Positions 11,884 through 24,400 of a stretch of 60,000 nt of DNA are shown piece after piece. Numbering within the stretch: the first letter of the stretch is position 1; each line of letters begins with the position of its first letter. Both the position numbers and the translations under genes were made by a program. The notes beneath the pieces were generated by a model. The model was not told the DNA's origin and did not search any database. It was given only the letters and a program-made list of their open reading frames with translations. This DNA is from Bolinopsis microptera (taxonomy: Eukaryota > Ctenophora > Tentaculata > Lobata > Bolinopsidae). The stretch covers positions 9,297,246 to 9,357,245 of the forward strand of contig NC_087081.1 in assembly GCF_026151205.1 (NCBI RefSeq), in the 5' to 3' direction.

Positions 11884-12936
11884 ATGGCTATATTTGGAGA
11901 GGTAAAGACTTGGGTGTATCCATACTTCAGAATGTGGTACAAGCCCACCACCAGCTGGGACATATTCTTCAACTACTTCTTCGCTGCCCTCTTCATCCTG
12001 GTCTTCTTAACAGGACTGTTCCAGCCCGTCATAGTCTACTACCACTCCAAACAAAAGAGGACAATAGCTAACATTCTGTTTCTATGCATCTCCAGTCTGG
12101 ATACCTTTAAAAGCTTATACTTTCCGGTTTGGTTAGTCCCGAGACTTCTCTCCCCGATTGATGAAATTGGACCGTATGTCCAATATGGCTACAAAGGATG
12201 GTTTGGGTTGATGAACAGCGTCTTGGCATTTGTACCAGTCCAGATCACCTATGCTTTGCTGCTTCTCTTATGCGGGTTCAGATACCTAATCATGCTCACT
12301 TCCATGAACCCCAACATAAATTTGAGGCCAGTTAAAGTCGTATCACCATTTCTGTGCCTTGCAGGCCCAGGAGTTATGGTAGGGTATTGGGTTTGGGGGA
12401 CGGTCAAATACAAAGGCAGTGGCTCCGCATTCGTCAGGATTACCCAGACGGCATTTCCAGCAGACGTGGAATGGATGCTTGGCTCGAATGATTTCCTGCA
12501 TGCTTCCTGTGGAGCCTATTTCCTCATGATTGTTTTAAGCATTATCTTTAGTGTTCTAAATGCTCAGTATCTCATGAAATCTATCGGAGCTACCCCCTGT
12601 GAAGCAGCTAACAAGGATCTGAAGAGAAGTGTGGCGTGTATCCTGGTGATGAACCTCTTCAGTACTATCGTGGCTGTCCTCAACGTATGTTGGTTGGTCT
12701 ACCAGATTAAATACAGCATGTACAGAGCATTCCCTACCTACCTTGATGTCCTGAGGTTCACTGTATTATACGGGTTCCCTCTCACTCAAGCTTCCTTCAA
12801 CGCCATTAGCTTCGCCGTCATCAGCTCATCCTTTAGAAGATTTGTAAGGAATCTTGGTCCCGTAAAGAAGATCTGGCCGGTGAACACTCCCGCAAATCTA
12901 CAGTTTAAACTTAGAACTGTCCGAATACCAGCATGA
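11884..12936 (+). CDS. Divergent seven-transmembrane receptor, intronless
   Basis: A single 350-codon frame with ATG at 11884 and TGA at 12934. The protein has seven long hydrophobic segments at roughly residues 26-52, 60-82, 105-132, 145-168, 210-235, 250-275 and 290-315. There is a short extracellular-type N-terminus and a basic C-terminal tail. After helix 3 it reads CGFRYLIML, in the place of a rhodopsin-class DRY motif. Helix 7 reads NAISFAVISSSFRRFV, where NPxxY plus a basic helix 8 would be. I infer a divergent G-protein-coupled receptor at the plasma membrane. No ligand class can be named, and a non-GPCR 7TM protein is possible. Uninterrupted coding across 1 kb suggests a functional, perhaps retro-copied, gene. 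Confidence 0.6.
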   Translation: MAIFGEVKTWVYPYFRMWYKPTTSWDIFFNYFFAALFILVFLTGLFQPVIVYYHSKQKRTIANILFLCISSLDTFKSLYFPVWLVPRLLSPIDEIGPYVQYGYKGWFGLMNSVLAFVPVQITYALLLLLCGFRYLIMLTSMNPNINLRPVKVVSPFLCLAGPGVMVGYWVWGTVKYKGSGSAFVRITQTAFPADVEWMLGSNDFLHASCGAYFLMIVLSIIFSVLNAQYLMKSIGATPCEAANKDLKRSVACILVMNLFSTIVAVLNVCWLVYQIKYSMYRAFPTYLDVLRFTVLYGFPLTQASFNAISFAVISSSFRRFVRNLGPVKKIWPVNTPANLQFKLRTVRIPA

Positions 12937-14424
12937 GTGGAGTCAAATGAATTGAAAAATGATAACAATATCAATGTTAATCAAGAAAAGTGATATCTGT
13001 AAATTGGTGTTTGAAAGCAACTTTAGACATCAGTTATGAGCTGCATGACCTAACTGTTCATACATCATCTGATCTGTTGAACATGACCTAACTGTTCATA
13101 CATCATCTGATCTGTTGAACATGACCTAACTGTTCATACATCATCTGATCTGTGCATTTTTTGCTCTCGGTATTTTAGTTTTTGCCCCACTTCGTACATT
13201 GAGCTTCCCAAAACCCAAATAACACCCACACTAAAGTTTTTTAACCTCATCCGGTAGATAGTCATGTGTTATGAATGATTACATATTATTGTATCATACA
13301 ATATTACATAAATATGTATATGAATACATAAATATTATTGTATGAATGGTAATGAGGTGTAGAACTGTAAAACAAATGTTGTAAGATATATCACAGATTA
13401 CACGTTATGTTGTTGCAGTCGTGATTTATATGAAATAGTTGTTTTCAGGAAATTTTGATTAACTGCGCTTATGCTATACTATGTTAATTTGTTAATGAAA
13501 ACTAAAATTTTAATTGTTTGAGATATTTGAATTATTTTGAGATATTTTACTAGTAATCATATTGTAATTGTATTTTAAATTTGATTGATTGGCGGAAATC
13601 GATGGTTGTGTAGATACCGTTTATTATTTCGAATGTAATCGGTGGTTATCAGATTTGGTGTTAAACTGTAAATGAAGATTAAAATAGCAGAAGAACTAAA
13701 ACATTTTAAAAAATTAAAAAAAACAACTTAAAAGTCAGAAATTAGAAGTTCAAGGGATAATAACTAAGGCCTATATAAACGTGAAATAAATTTTAAAAAT
13801 TAAACTACCAAGAAATGCGGCCGCTTTTCTTTTGTGGATGGCCGCTCAATTTCCCGATCCGTGATGGCGTATTTATCATATTCCATACAACCTGGGGACG
13901 GCCCAGTCTTTACTGTTTATATAAACATGCAAATATGGCGAAGTGACATGCCGACTGCCGAGCGCCGCCCAGTTAATATAATTCTATATTGAATTTGAAA
14001 ATCGTGTATACTTCTATGTAACCATATGTTTATTGTTTATGCAACCTGACACGGATCTGTGCAAAATAGTAATACTAACTCAAAATAATAATAATATGCT
14101 ACCAATTAGTGCCTAGTGGGATACGCACATGATGAAATTAATAATGTACTTGGTTGGTTCAGCGCCGCGCGCCAACAATTATATAATTCAGATTATCACC
14201 CAAAATAACTTTGCGCAGGTAGTCACGTGGGCGATAACAGTGCTCGCAGGCACGTACGCACGCACGCACGGTCGCAAAGCTACCATATACAAAAAACCTC
14301 GATCGCTAACCCTTGTCCTTGACTCTTTTGTGCCTTCGGCACGAGTCATGGATCGGAAAAAAATTGTGGCTAAAATTGTTAATATTTGAACACAAAAAAC
14401 ATTAAAACATAAAACCCACCTCAG
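12937..14424. other. Non-coding, with a 38-bp triplicate and a family A-like element
   Basis: At 13045-13155 a 38-bp unit (CATGACCTAACTGTTCATAC...) is repeated three times. At 13889-13971 a segment starts CCTGGGGACGGCCCAG and ends CGAGCGCCGCCCAG, resembling family A termini but without a clear target duplication. The frame at 14129-14389 has no recognisable domain. Confidence 0.55.
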
Positions 14425-17400
14425 ATTGGGGTATCAGGAACTGCAGATGATTTGGTTGACGGAGAAAGACCGAAAGCTTCCTCTTTTGAGCGGGCCAACA
14501 TGTTCAGAGCCGCAAGAACCGTGAGTAGAAATTAAATTCAAACGATCCATTAAAATTTCATTATTTCATACGTTTTAAGTACTTAAAAATATAATCTGAT
14601 ATCAAGATATGAGTTAGTATTGGAACCGTCGCTAAAGGTTAAAAATATACTTACGGGGATAAGATAAGATCCACAAGGAACTTAAAATGTATGTCTAGGC
14701 GCTGCCAGTTGTGGGATAACTACACTGTCGCAGATGAACTTGAGATATTGATAAGTGGAAGTTCTAATGGTACAAAAAGAAGTTCCATCTGCATCAACTC
14801 TTGAGTACTAGGAAACGGACGAAATATAAAATCGGAATATGTGCAGCAAATAAAAGGGTTAAGTTGATTAAGGTAGATACGATTAAATCTCTAAAACCAG
14901 CTTTGCCAATGGAAAAAGTAAATTAAAAATAGAACACGTATATAATAAACGTCGAAGCGGGTCGCTAGAAACGCTAATCAATTAACAATTAGTGGTTTAG
15001 AGATTTAGTAATTGAATTAATGTAGGGAGGTGACTGGTGAAGGTTTGTAAAACTCACATTCAGCAACACTTTCACAACAAAACGCTGGATGTCTGTCTTT
15101 TGATTTTCTATTTTAAACCACAAAATAGATTGAAGCCAGAAAGTTGCCTGAAAGTAAAGCCACGCAAAAGCAGCATAATAATAGCGCTGCTGACTGCACA
15201 TCTTTAGAAAGCATGAAAACAGTAAACTTTTCTATCGTGCTCTTCCTATGACAGATCTTACATATTTTAAAACTGGTCGAAGGTATATACTATATAATAG
15301 TTGGATCATATCCGAACTGGCACAAGCTAGCCCACAAATATTCTGAATATTCTATTTGTGAAAATCTTGTAAATTCGAATATACGTCTTACGGATAATAC
15401 CCGTTTAAATTTGTTCCAGACCCGGCAACAAGGCGCAGCTCGGTCAGTTATAAACCTACAAATATCTGTTTGCAACGCCAACTGTATCAGTATGCACGGG
15501 TCGATTCTCCAGCCCACACAAAACCAAATATAAAATACATATCACCTTATACATAGTACTATAGTGTATACATAGTGTATAGTGTATAGTGTATAGTGTA
15601 TAGTGTATAGTGTATAGTGTATAGTGTATAGTGTATAGTGTATAGTGTATAGTGTATAGTGTATAGTGTATAGTGTATAGTGTATAGTGTATAGTGTATA
15701 GTGTATAGTGTATAGTGTATAGTGTATAGTGTATAGTGTATAGTGTATAGTGTATAGTGTATAGTGTATAGTGTATAGTGTATAGTGTATAGTGTATAGT
15801 GTATAGTGTATAGTGTATAGTGTATAGTGTATAGTGTATAGTGTATAGTGTATAGTGTATAGTGTATAGTGTATAGTGTATAGTGTATAGCGTATAGTGT
15901 ATAGTGTATAGTGTATAGTGTATAGTGTATAGCGTATAGTGTATAGTGTATAGTGTATAGTGTATAGTGTATAGTGTATAGTGTATCGTGTATAGTGTAT
16001 CGTGTATAGTGTATAGTGTATAGTGTATAGTGTATAGTGTATAGTGTATAGTGTATAGTGTATAGTGTATAGTGTATAGTGTATAGTGTATAGTGTATAG
16101 TGTATAGTGTATAGTGTATAGTGTATAGTGTATAGTGTATAGTGTATAGTGTATAGTGTATAGTGTATAGTGTATAGTGTATAGTGTATAGTGTATAGTG
16201 TATAGTGTATAGTGTATAGTGTATAGTGTATAGTGTATAGTGTATAGTGTATAGTGTATAGTGTATAGTGTATAGTGTATAGTGTATAGTGTATAGTGTA
16301 TAGTGTATAGTGTATAGTGTATAGTGTATAGTGTATAGTGTATAGTGTATAGTGTATAGTGTATAGTGTATAGTGTATAGTGTATAGTGTATAGTGTATA
16401 GTGTATAGTGTATAGTGTATAGTGTATAGTGTATAGTGTATAGTATAGTGTATAGTGTATAGTGTATAGTGTATAGTGTATAGTGTATAGTGTATAGTGT
16501 ATAGTGTATAGTGTATAGTGTATAGTGTATAGTGTATAGTGTATAGTGTATAGTGTATAGTGTATAGTGTATAGTGTATAGTGTATAGTGTATAGTGTAT
16601 AGTGTATAGTGTATAGTGTATAGTGTATAGTGTATAGTGTATAGTGTATAGTGTATAGTGTATAGTGTATAGTGTATAGTGTATAGTGTATAGTGTATAG
16701 TGTATAGTGTATAGTGTATAGTGTATAGTGTATAGTGTATAGTGTATAGTGTATAGTGTATAGTGTATAGTGTATAGTGTATAGTGTATAGTGTATAGTG
16801 TATAGTGTATAGTGTATAGTGTATAGTGTATAGTGTATAGTGTATAGTGTATAGTGTATAGTGTATAGTGTATAGTGTATAGTGTATAGTGTATAGTGTA
16901 TAGTGTATAGTGTATAGTGTATAGTGTATAGTGTATAGTGTATAGTGTATAGTGTATAGTGTATAGTGTATAGTGTATAGTGTATAGTGTATAGTGTATA
17001 GCGTATAGTGTATAGTGTATAGTGTATAGTGTATAGTGTATAGTGTATAGTGTATAGTGTATCGTGTATAGTGTATAGTGTATCGTGTATAGTGTATAGT
17101 GTATAGTGTATAGTGTATAATGTATAGTGTATATTGTATAGTGCATAGTGTATAGTGTATAATGCATAGTGTATGATGTATAGTGTATAGTGTATAGTGC
17201 ATAGTGTATAGTGTATAATGCATAGTGTATAGTGTATAGTGTATAGTGTATAATATACTGGCTTGAAAACACATAGAGTACTTTAATTAGCTGCAATTCA
17301 TCCACAAGGATAGTTTAGCCTCCCCAACCAAAAAGCAAAAGTTGATTTTTACCTTTGAGTGAGGGACGATGGACCATGTCTAGTGGACACTGGACATCCA

Positions 17401-17755
17401 TAAATTACACTTGTCGTTTACATGACAAAGGATGAAAGGAGGTGCCTGTGAAATGTTTATATATCGTAGGGACGAGCGAAAGTAACTGGGTACTGGATAT
17501 CTCGTATTACATACATATTATCCAGTATCAAGTTGTAAAATATCCCAAGTTAATGGGATTGCAGTAGTTGCTATAGTAGCTATAGTTGTTATAGTTGCTA
17601 CAGTTGCTATAGTTACAAACATACCCCAGGTTGATGGAGGCCGAGGTGACGCGTACGCTGTTGGATTCTCCTCGGTAGCATACAACGCAGAAACTGGTGC
17701 TACCAACCTGGACATGTTCAGTCCCTACGCTGGTCAAGATCCGCCACACATTTAA
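14425..17755 (+). CDS. Two possible exons of an unrecognised gene
   Basis: Exon 14425-14520 (acceptor cacctcag, donor gtgagt, phase 0) encodes a polar stretch containing DDLVDGERPKASSFERANM. Exon 17630-17755 (acceptor accccag, phase 0) encodes GGRGDAYAVGFSSVAYNAE and ends PYAGQDPPHI-stop, with AATAAA overlapping the stop. The two are phase-compatible and coding-like, but nothing shows that they belong together, and no family is recognised. A 1.7-kb (TATAGTG)n array lies between them. Just before the second exon are imperfect GTTGCTATA repeats (17560-17616). If read as coding, these would give a false transmembrane helix. Confidence 0.35.
15560..17255. repeat. (TATAGTG)n satellite, about 1.7 kb
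   Basis: Roughly 240 copies of a 7-bp unit, nearly perfect in the centre. Variants (TATAGCG, TATCGTG, a 5-bp unit near 16441, TGCATAG) are concentrated toward both ends. Reverse frames stay open because the unit has no stop there, giving artefactual repetitive polypeptides. Confidence 0.97.
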
Positions 17756-18499
17756 TAAAGAGTACTTAACACGGGTTTTATCAAATGGCTTTGTTATCGG
17801 CCAGCACTCGTGGCTTATTTATAGACATTATTTGCATTATTATGTTACGAAGGTCGAAGACCATGATTCACGAAGGCTCATAAAGTTATAAAAATGCTTC
17901 AGACTTGTAAAATGTAAAGCATGAGACAAAATAAAGTATCCCCATCCATACTACGATGTATGGGCACTACGATGTATGGGGACTTACCACCCCATGGCAA
18001 CATTAAACTATATCGACACTGTTACATCGTTTCCTGTTAATATCAACGTAGTATTATATGACTGCTCTAAGCCCTAGCTAAAACAGCCCAAAACGTAGGA
18101 TTTTAAATATTTAAGTGACTATTCCGTAGATTATAAAATTTCTTAGGCTTGTAAAGTTCACTTCCCCTGGAGGGTGCAGAAGTTAGTGCAGTGAGAATTT
18201 CGTGAGTTTAGTCTAAAGAAATAAGATTTTTTGTAAATCATTCTATTCACACAATATTATTGTTTATTCAATGTTTATTCATACTACGTAACTTAACAAT
18301 TTCTATGAACATTTGCAACATAATTCAAATTTCAAAAATACGACATTTAAAAATACAAATTTTCGTCAATTAAGAATATTTATTCCTATTTTCTACCTAA
18401 CCCACCCTCTATCAGTATCATTAGTTCCTAGAATTACATTCCTCTTGGATAGATTTCCTGAAACTACCTATAAAATGTTTTAGAATGTTTCCCAGCTCC
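17756..18499. other. Non-coding between convergent genes
   Basis: AT-rich 3' flanking sequence between the plus-strand exon ending at 17755 and the minus-strand TIR-galectin stop at 18500. A short duplication (CTACGATGTATGGG) occurs at 17951-17978. No exon seen. Confidence 0.45.
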
Positions 18500-21400
18500 T
18501 CAAACGTCTCTGATGTACGTTGTGCCATCAGGCATGTTCAACTCAGTCCAAACATTACTTTGTACATCATGGAAGCTAACATACCTTGCGTTGGCGAACT
18601 CATTTTTGTGGTTCATCTTCATCTCCAGCAGAACTTTCTCATTTTCCCCATCTTTGAAGAATTCTACTCGGAAATTCTTCTCCTCGACCAGAACAAACAG
18701 GTCAAACAGCTCACACTCAGCTAAAGAGTCTGGGATGGCAGCAGAGATTTCCTGAACGCGTTCTGGCGCATCCCTAATGTTCATGATGAGCACCACCACT
18801 CCCTCTAGAGGTCTAATTGAGATGTGGAGATGTACAGAAGTTGGGTCTTCTATGATTTTAATGTCAAAACGGTCCTCTTCTTTCCTAAAATGTCCCGTGA
18901 AGTTGATGACGTCTCCTATCGAAAGGCTTTTGAATTCGTACGTCCCAAATGACTGAAGTATTTGTCTAGGCTTTGGTAGGCTTATCTTCTTCCAGGGATT
19001 CTCGTTACTCCCCGGGGGAACAAAGCAGACTACGTGAGTAGCTGTATCAAGATCAAAAGCGTAGGGAATATACTCCTCCACCAGCATCTCATTCACAAAC
19101 AAAATCATTTTATTCTCAGCGAATTCGATCTTAATATGGAAGTTTCCACTTGGGTCTGCATGAGCCAGCTTCTTAAATAGGTCCTCTAGATGGAGATTTA
19201 AAGAACCTGTCCATTGTTGTGTTTTCACAATAGAATCCAAGCAAACAATCCCTTCTTTGGGCCTAACATCGAAGTGGAACAGGTAGTCTCCTTTACCCCT
19301 CATAATATTAAAGCTGTAATTATCTCCCTCCTGGTGCTTTCCCCAAACTTCTATGCAATCCCCCACTGCTAGCGACTGTTCCAGTATCATCTCCTCTCCA
19401 AGTTTAACATCTGAAGTACCCTTGCTCTCCTGGGTGACCCGCGGTGCTGGCACTTTTAGTTTCTTCCATCTCCCCAGATCGTCCTCGTCTCTTAAAACTA
19501 CGTTTCTCCCTTCCTTTAGAGGTACTCGGATTGGAAATGACTTCCTCATCTTATCACCATTTATGAAGAAGACGAGTTTATCTTCGTCGTATTTCACGAT
19601 GAGGTTGAAATTTTCGTCGTATTCTCCTCTCTCAAACTTTCTCACCACACGGTTATCTCGTATCTCTGTTTGCCATTGATCATTTACTTTATTGTTCATA
19701 ACAACAACGTTTTCTGTAGGCCGGATGTCAAAGTGGAGAAGGATTTGGCTTAAATCGTCTCCAATCAGGTTAAAGTTGAACTTTTCTCCGTATTCGTACA
19801 GTCCCCAAACCTGTAAGGAGCTAGATAAATTTCTTTGATCTCGTTATAAAACTATCTTTATTCTTAATTTTATATAAAATTCGGCGAGAAAAATACACAA
19901 CCCTCAGAACAATAAAGTTTGCTTAATTTCATGAGATTCTTGGCCTAATCCTCTGTTGGGGGTTAAATCTTGTGCTTGGAGTTAACTGTAACTTACCTCG
20001 ATCTGATCCCCAGGTTCTAAGGGTTGGTTCAGTGGCACGGTTATACTCCTCTCGTCAGGTAATACCATCACCGTTCCTTCCTCCGCTTGACCTACAAGTA
20101 CAACCAGTATTATAATTGGGTTGGTCGTCCGTATATTTGGGAATAAACACTATGAATCCTTTTGGCCTTCCCTTACTCCTTTAGATGATAAAACATATTA
20201 ATTTCAATTTTATAACCATTTTAAGAGTATTAAGATTTTTAAAGGAATTCTGGGTTTTACAATTTTTTAGGCTTATATCACTGAAAATGACGCCTTGCAA
20301 CATGTTTGACGATAGCCTGTAGATTGATAGTTTGATCTCAGTATTTACAACAAATCATCTAGCTTGAATCTTGATTGATTCAAAGGGAGAAAATAAATTC
20401 CTCTGTCGTCCGTATATGTTATGTTATGTTATGTTATGTTATGTTAACATGTTGTTAAATTGTATCTACAGAACTTGTTTTTCATCGGTTAGTAAACAAT
20501 TAGACGAATAATTAGAAACAACCAGAAGAACTACCTGCTGCGGCTCCACGAACTTTTTTCTTTCTTTGTACAGGAGCTTTCTTCTTACTCATCTTAGATT
20601 CCATAGACACCATCTTTCCGACAGGGGTCTCTATAAGAATAATTATAAATTGTGAATGACAGGAGCACTGCTTATAGACAAAACTTGTGGCCTGTTAGGA
20701 TCGAACCTGTTAAGCAGAATTAGTAAACAGTTACTACTGCAATCATGAAAGCTGTAAAAGTGTACAAATAACACAAAGCTACATCACCTGATTTGCAAAG
20801 CCTAGCGCAACACTCAGTAAGCAGCTGAACTATCCTCTTCTCCAACTGCTCGTCACTCTTGAAGTCTAGCCAGAGCTTGCCGGCTGTTAGGATCCCCAAC
20901 CAGCCACTAGCTCGGAACGGGTTACCGTCCTCTGTTCTGTTTTGTGCCATGCATGGCACCACCTGATGGATAGTTTTGTAGTTTAATAGCATCCAAAAAG
21001 ACTCGACATATTAACACACTCACCCCCTTACTTACACACTCACTCACCCCCTCACTTACACATATTAACACACTCACCCCCTCACTTACACATATTAACA
21101 CACTCACCCCCTCACTTACACATATTAACACACTCACCCCCTTACTTACACACTCACTCACCCCCTCACTTACACATATTAACACACTCACCCCCTCACT
21201 TACACACTCACTCACCCCCTCACTTACACATATTAACACACTCACCCCCTCACTTACACATATTAACACACTCACCCCCTCACTTACACATATTAACACA
21301 CTCACCCCCTTACTTACACATATTAACACACTCACCCCCTTACTTACACACTCACTCACCCCCTCACTTACACATATTAACACACTCACCCCCTTACTTA

Positions 21401-24400
21401 CACACTCACTCACCCCCTCACTTACACATATTAACACACTCACCCCCTCACTTACACATATTAACACACTCACCCCCTCACTTACACATATTAACACACT
21501 CACCCCCTTACTTACACATATTAACACACTCACCCCCTCACTTACACACACACTCACCCCCTCACTTACACATATTAACACACTCACCCCCTCACTTACA
21601 CATATTAACACACTCACCCCCTCACTTACACATATTAACACACTCACCCCCTCACTTACACATATTAACACACTCACCCCCTCACTTACACATATTAACA
21701 CACTCACCCCCTCACTTACACATATTAACACACTCACCCCCTCACTTACACATATTAACACACTCACCCCCTCACTTACACATATTAACACACTCACCCC
21801 CTCACTTACACATATTAACTCACTCACCCCCTCACTTACACATATTAACACACTCACCCCCTCACTTACACATATTAACACACTCACCCCCTCACTTACA
21901 CATATTAACACACTCACCCCTCACTTACACACTCACTCACCCCCTCACTTACACATATTAACACACTCACCCCCTCACTTACACATATTAACACACTCAC
22001 CCCCTCACTTACACATATTAACACACTCACCCCCTCACTTACACATATTAACACACTCACCCCCTTACTTACACATATTAACACACTCACCCCCTCACTT
22101 AAACACTCACTCACCGACTTACAAACTACACAGAGAACATTTTGGCTGGTCCGGGGCTGCACCAACTATTTCAGTCTTAGGGAGATCTTTTGATGGTCAG
22201 TTTGGTAGGCAAGAAAACTTACAAGTAATTATTGCTAGTATTTCAGACAAAGATGTTCAATTTGTGTTGAACTTCTCTAACAGGCAAATTTATCGTGATA
22301 ATTTTGCTTTTTAATTTAGTCATATAACACGAACTGAAGATTTTGATTTTGAAATTTGATGTCAACTAATACAGTCATTATTTCAAACAAATTTGTTTGT
22401 AGTCCGATTATACAAGGCCATGATTATAATGAATAATAAAGCATTCACACATTTCAATAAACTGAAATTTTAAAAATTCCCATCTTCTTAACGACCACAA
22501 ATTTGTATGCAAAATCGCAATAGTTTTTCTACAAGAAACAATATCATCAAATTAAATATTGGCTTAATGGTTAATGGGTCCACGATCATATTACTGTTAG
22601 CATCTGTTCTATTATTTTGCCTTAGGGCTAACTTTTATCGAAACCCTCTGAGGGTTTATAACCGTACTATCAAGCTTGAACAGAAGCACGTGATTATCTT
22701 CATCAAACGAGTACGTCAACACATCCGAACAGGACAATACCATTCCAAGCGGATGCCAGATAGGGGGGACAAACACTTCAGTTGGAGCACCAATCTTAGG
22801 ATCAACAACATAACTGTAAGTCATGGAGTGGGCGTCAACTTCCCAATGTAAAGATAAAGGTGTTCCAGCAGTAGCTCTGGGGTATGTTCTAATGAGGGGT
22901 TTCAGTATGTTCCACTTTACTGGGCCGCGCTCAGCCTGTCATTCCGCCGAATCTCTATTCTATGTTTATGAACATAATAGCCTGAGGTCCCCAGGTATGT
23001 TCCACTGGATGTGCCACTGGTCATCAAAGAAGTCTTCATCCCAGTATGTCCAGGAAGCAAAGTGGTCGTCAGCAACCTCCATCATGGCATTACACATGAC
23101 AGTGTCGGAGGAGTTTTTGTTCCCGTCAGGTTGGCAACCTCCAAAATCTGTCAGGAACCAGCCTCCTCCTGTTCTCATCATGTCTCCGTGAGCGGTGGAA
23201 ATGATAGCTTTTTCCTGGATGTCGTCGCAGGCAAGCTTCTGGAACGGAGTCAGAGGGTCGTGGTTTCCGTCGTGGATCCAGCAGTAGAGATGGTAGGATA
23301 AAGCACTTCTATCCCTGAACTCCGGACCCCCAGGTAAAGTATCTATCCCTGTTCCTAGAATCTCCCCATTCAGAACGTAACCCCACGTGACAGGTTCGTA
23401 CATGATGATTGTGCCGTTATCTACTTCTCTGATAGCTCGGGCTATCTTGTCATACACCGGGAAGAGGTTCTGAGATCCTGCTTTTACAGGTAGGAACAGG
23501 AGAGGGTCAGCCCAAACGTATCCTGCCCATGGCTCGTTAATCAGCTCGTAACCTAGCACACTCGTCACGTCTTTAAAAGTATAAGAGGCTACTTTCTTCC
23601 AGAATGCTATGAACATGTCCTGACTCCTGAGAGTGGTTGACGTTGTCGTATAGAAGCCTTGAAAAGTCGCACAGCAATCTTCAGTGAAGTATTGCTTGGC
23701 CCAACCTCCGGCATAAAATGGTTTGGTTGATTTCCAAGGATAGGGATATGGATTTGTACCTTTGGGAAGAATATCCACCAACCAGGCCGGTGCTCCGTCG
23801 TAAGTCCCGAATCTTTTTGACAGCACATCTTGGTGCATGTCCAGAAAAGCGTGCATGCCGTTATCAGCCAGAAGGCTAAGCTGAGATCTGATAACTTGAA
23901 GGTAAGTTTCGTTGTATTTACCCTGCTCAGGTTCCACTCCAGACCACATGGTTCCCAGTCTGACAGCGTTGAACCCCCACTCTTTATAGTGCTTAACCAG
24001 GGAGGCGTTGCTCATGTGTTGGGGATACCAGGGGAACGCTTTGTTCACTGCATTGAACCCGTGGAATATTCTAACTCTACCCTGGTTGTCAACATAATGT
24101 CTATCTTGTCTGACTTTTATTCTGGAGAGTTCAGCAGAAAGTTGTCCTAATTGCAGCACTAAAAATATTAGAACTGCATACCTGGAATCTGGATGTCATG
24201 CTGTCCTGTGATGTATCAAATTCATATCAATAAGAAATACTTCGTGAGCTTAAATAATGTAAAAATGAAAACATTTTATATTTCTAACAGTACTTTGAGA
24301 TACAAAAAGACTGGTAATATCACGAAAAAGTATTTTCAATTCCATATAAAGATAAAATGAAAATGTCAAAACCGAAGTATCAAGAAAGTCCACGTGAACT

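Noticed and set aside
15542-17305. Long reverse-strand frames of 571 and 587 codons (repeating YTIHYTL)
   Set aside because: They are translations of the (TATAGTG)n satellite, which happens to lack reverse-strand stops. There is no independent coding evidence.
17528-17640. Possible transmembrane helix before the exon at 17630 (reminiscent of CD225/dispanin proteins)
   Set aside because: The hydrophobic stretch comes from imperfect GTTGCTATA repeats and would need an acceptor in the wrong phase to join the upstream exon.
20922-22165. Reverse frames repeating VSVLICVSEG
   Set aside because: Translation of the 30-bp minisatellite. Only the last ~58 codons upstream of 20788 belong to the real TIR exon.
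23011-24150. Plus-strand frames within the minus-strand endoglycoceramidase copy, and reverse frames in the plus copy
   Set aside because: Antisense shadows of the GH5 coding sequence.
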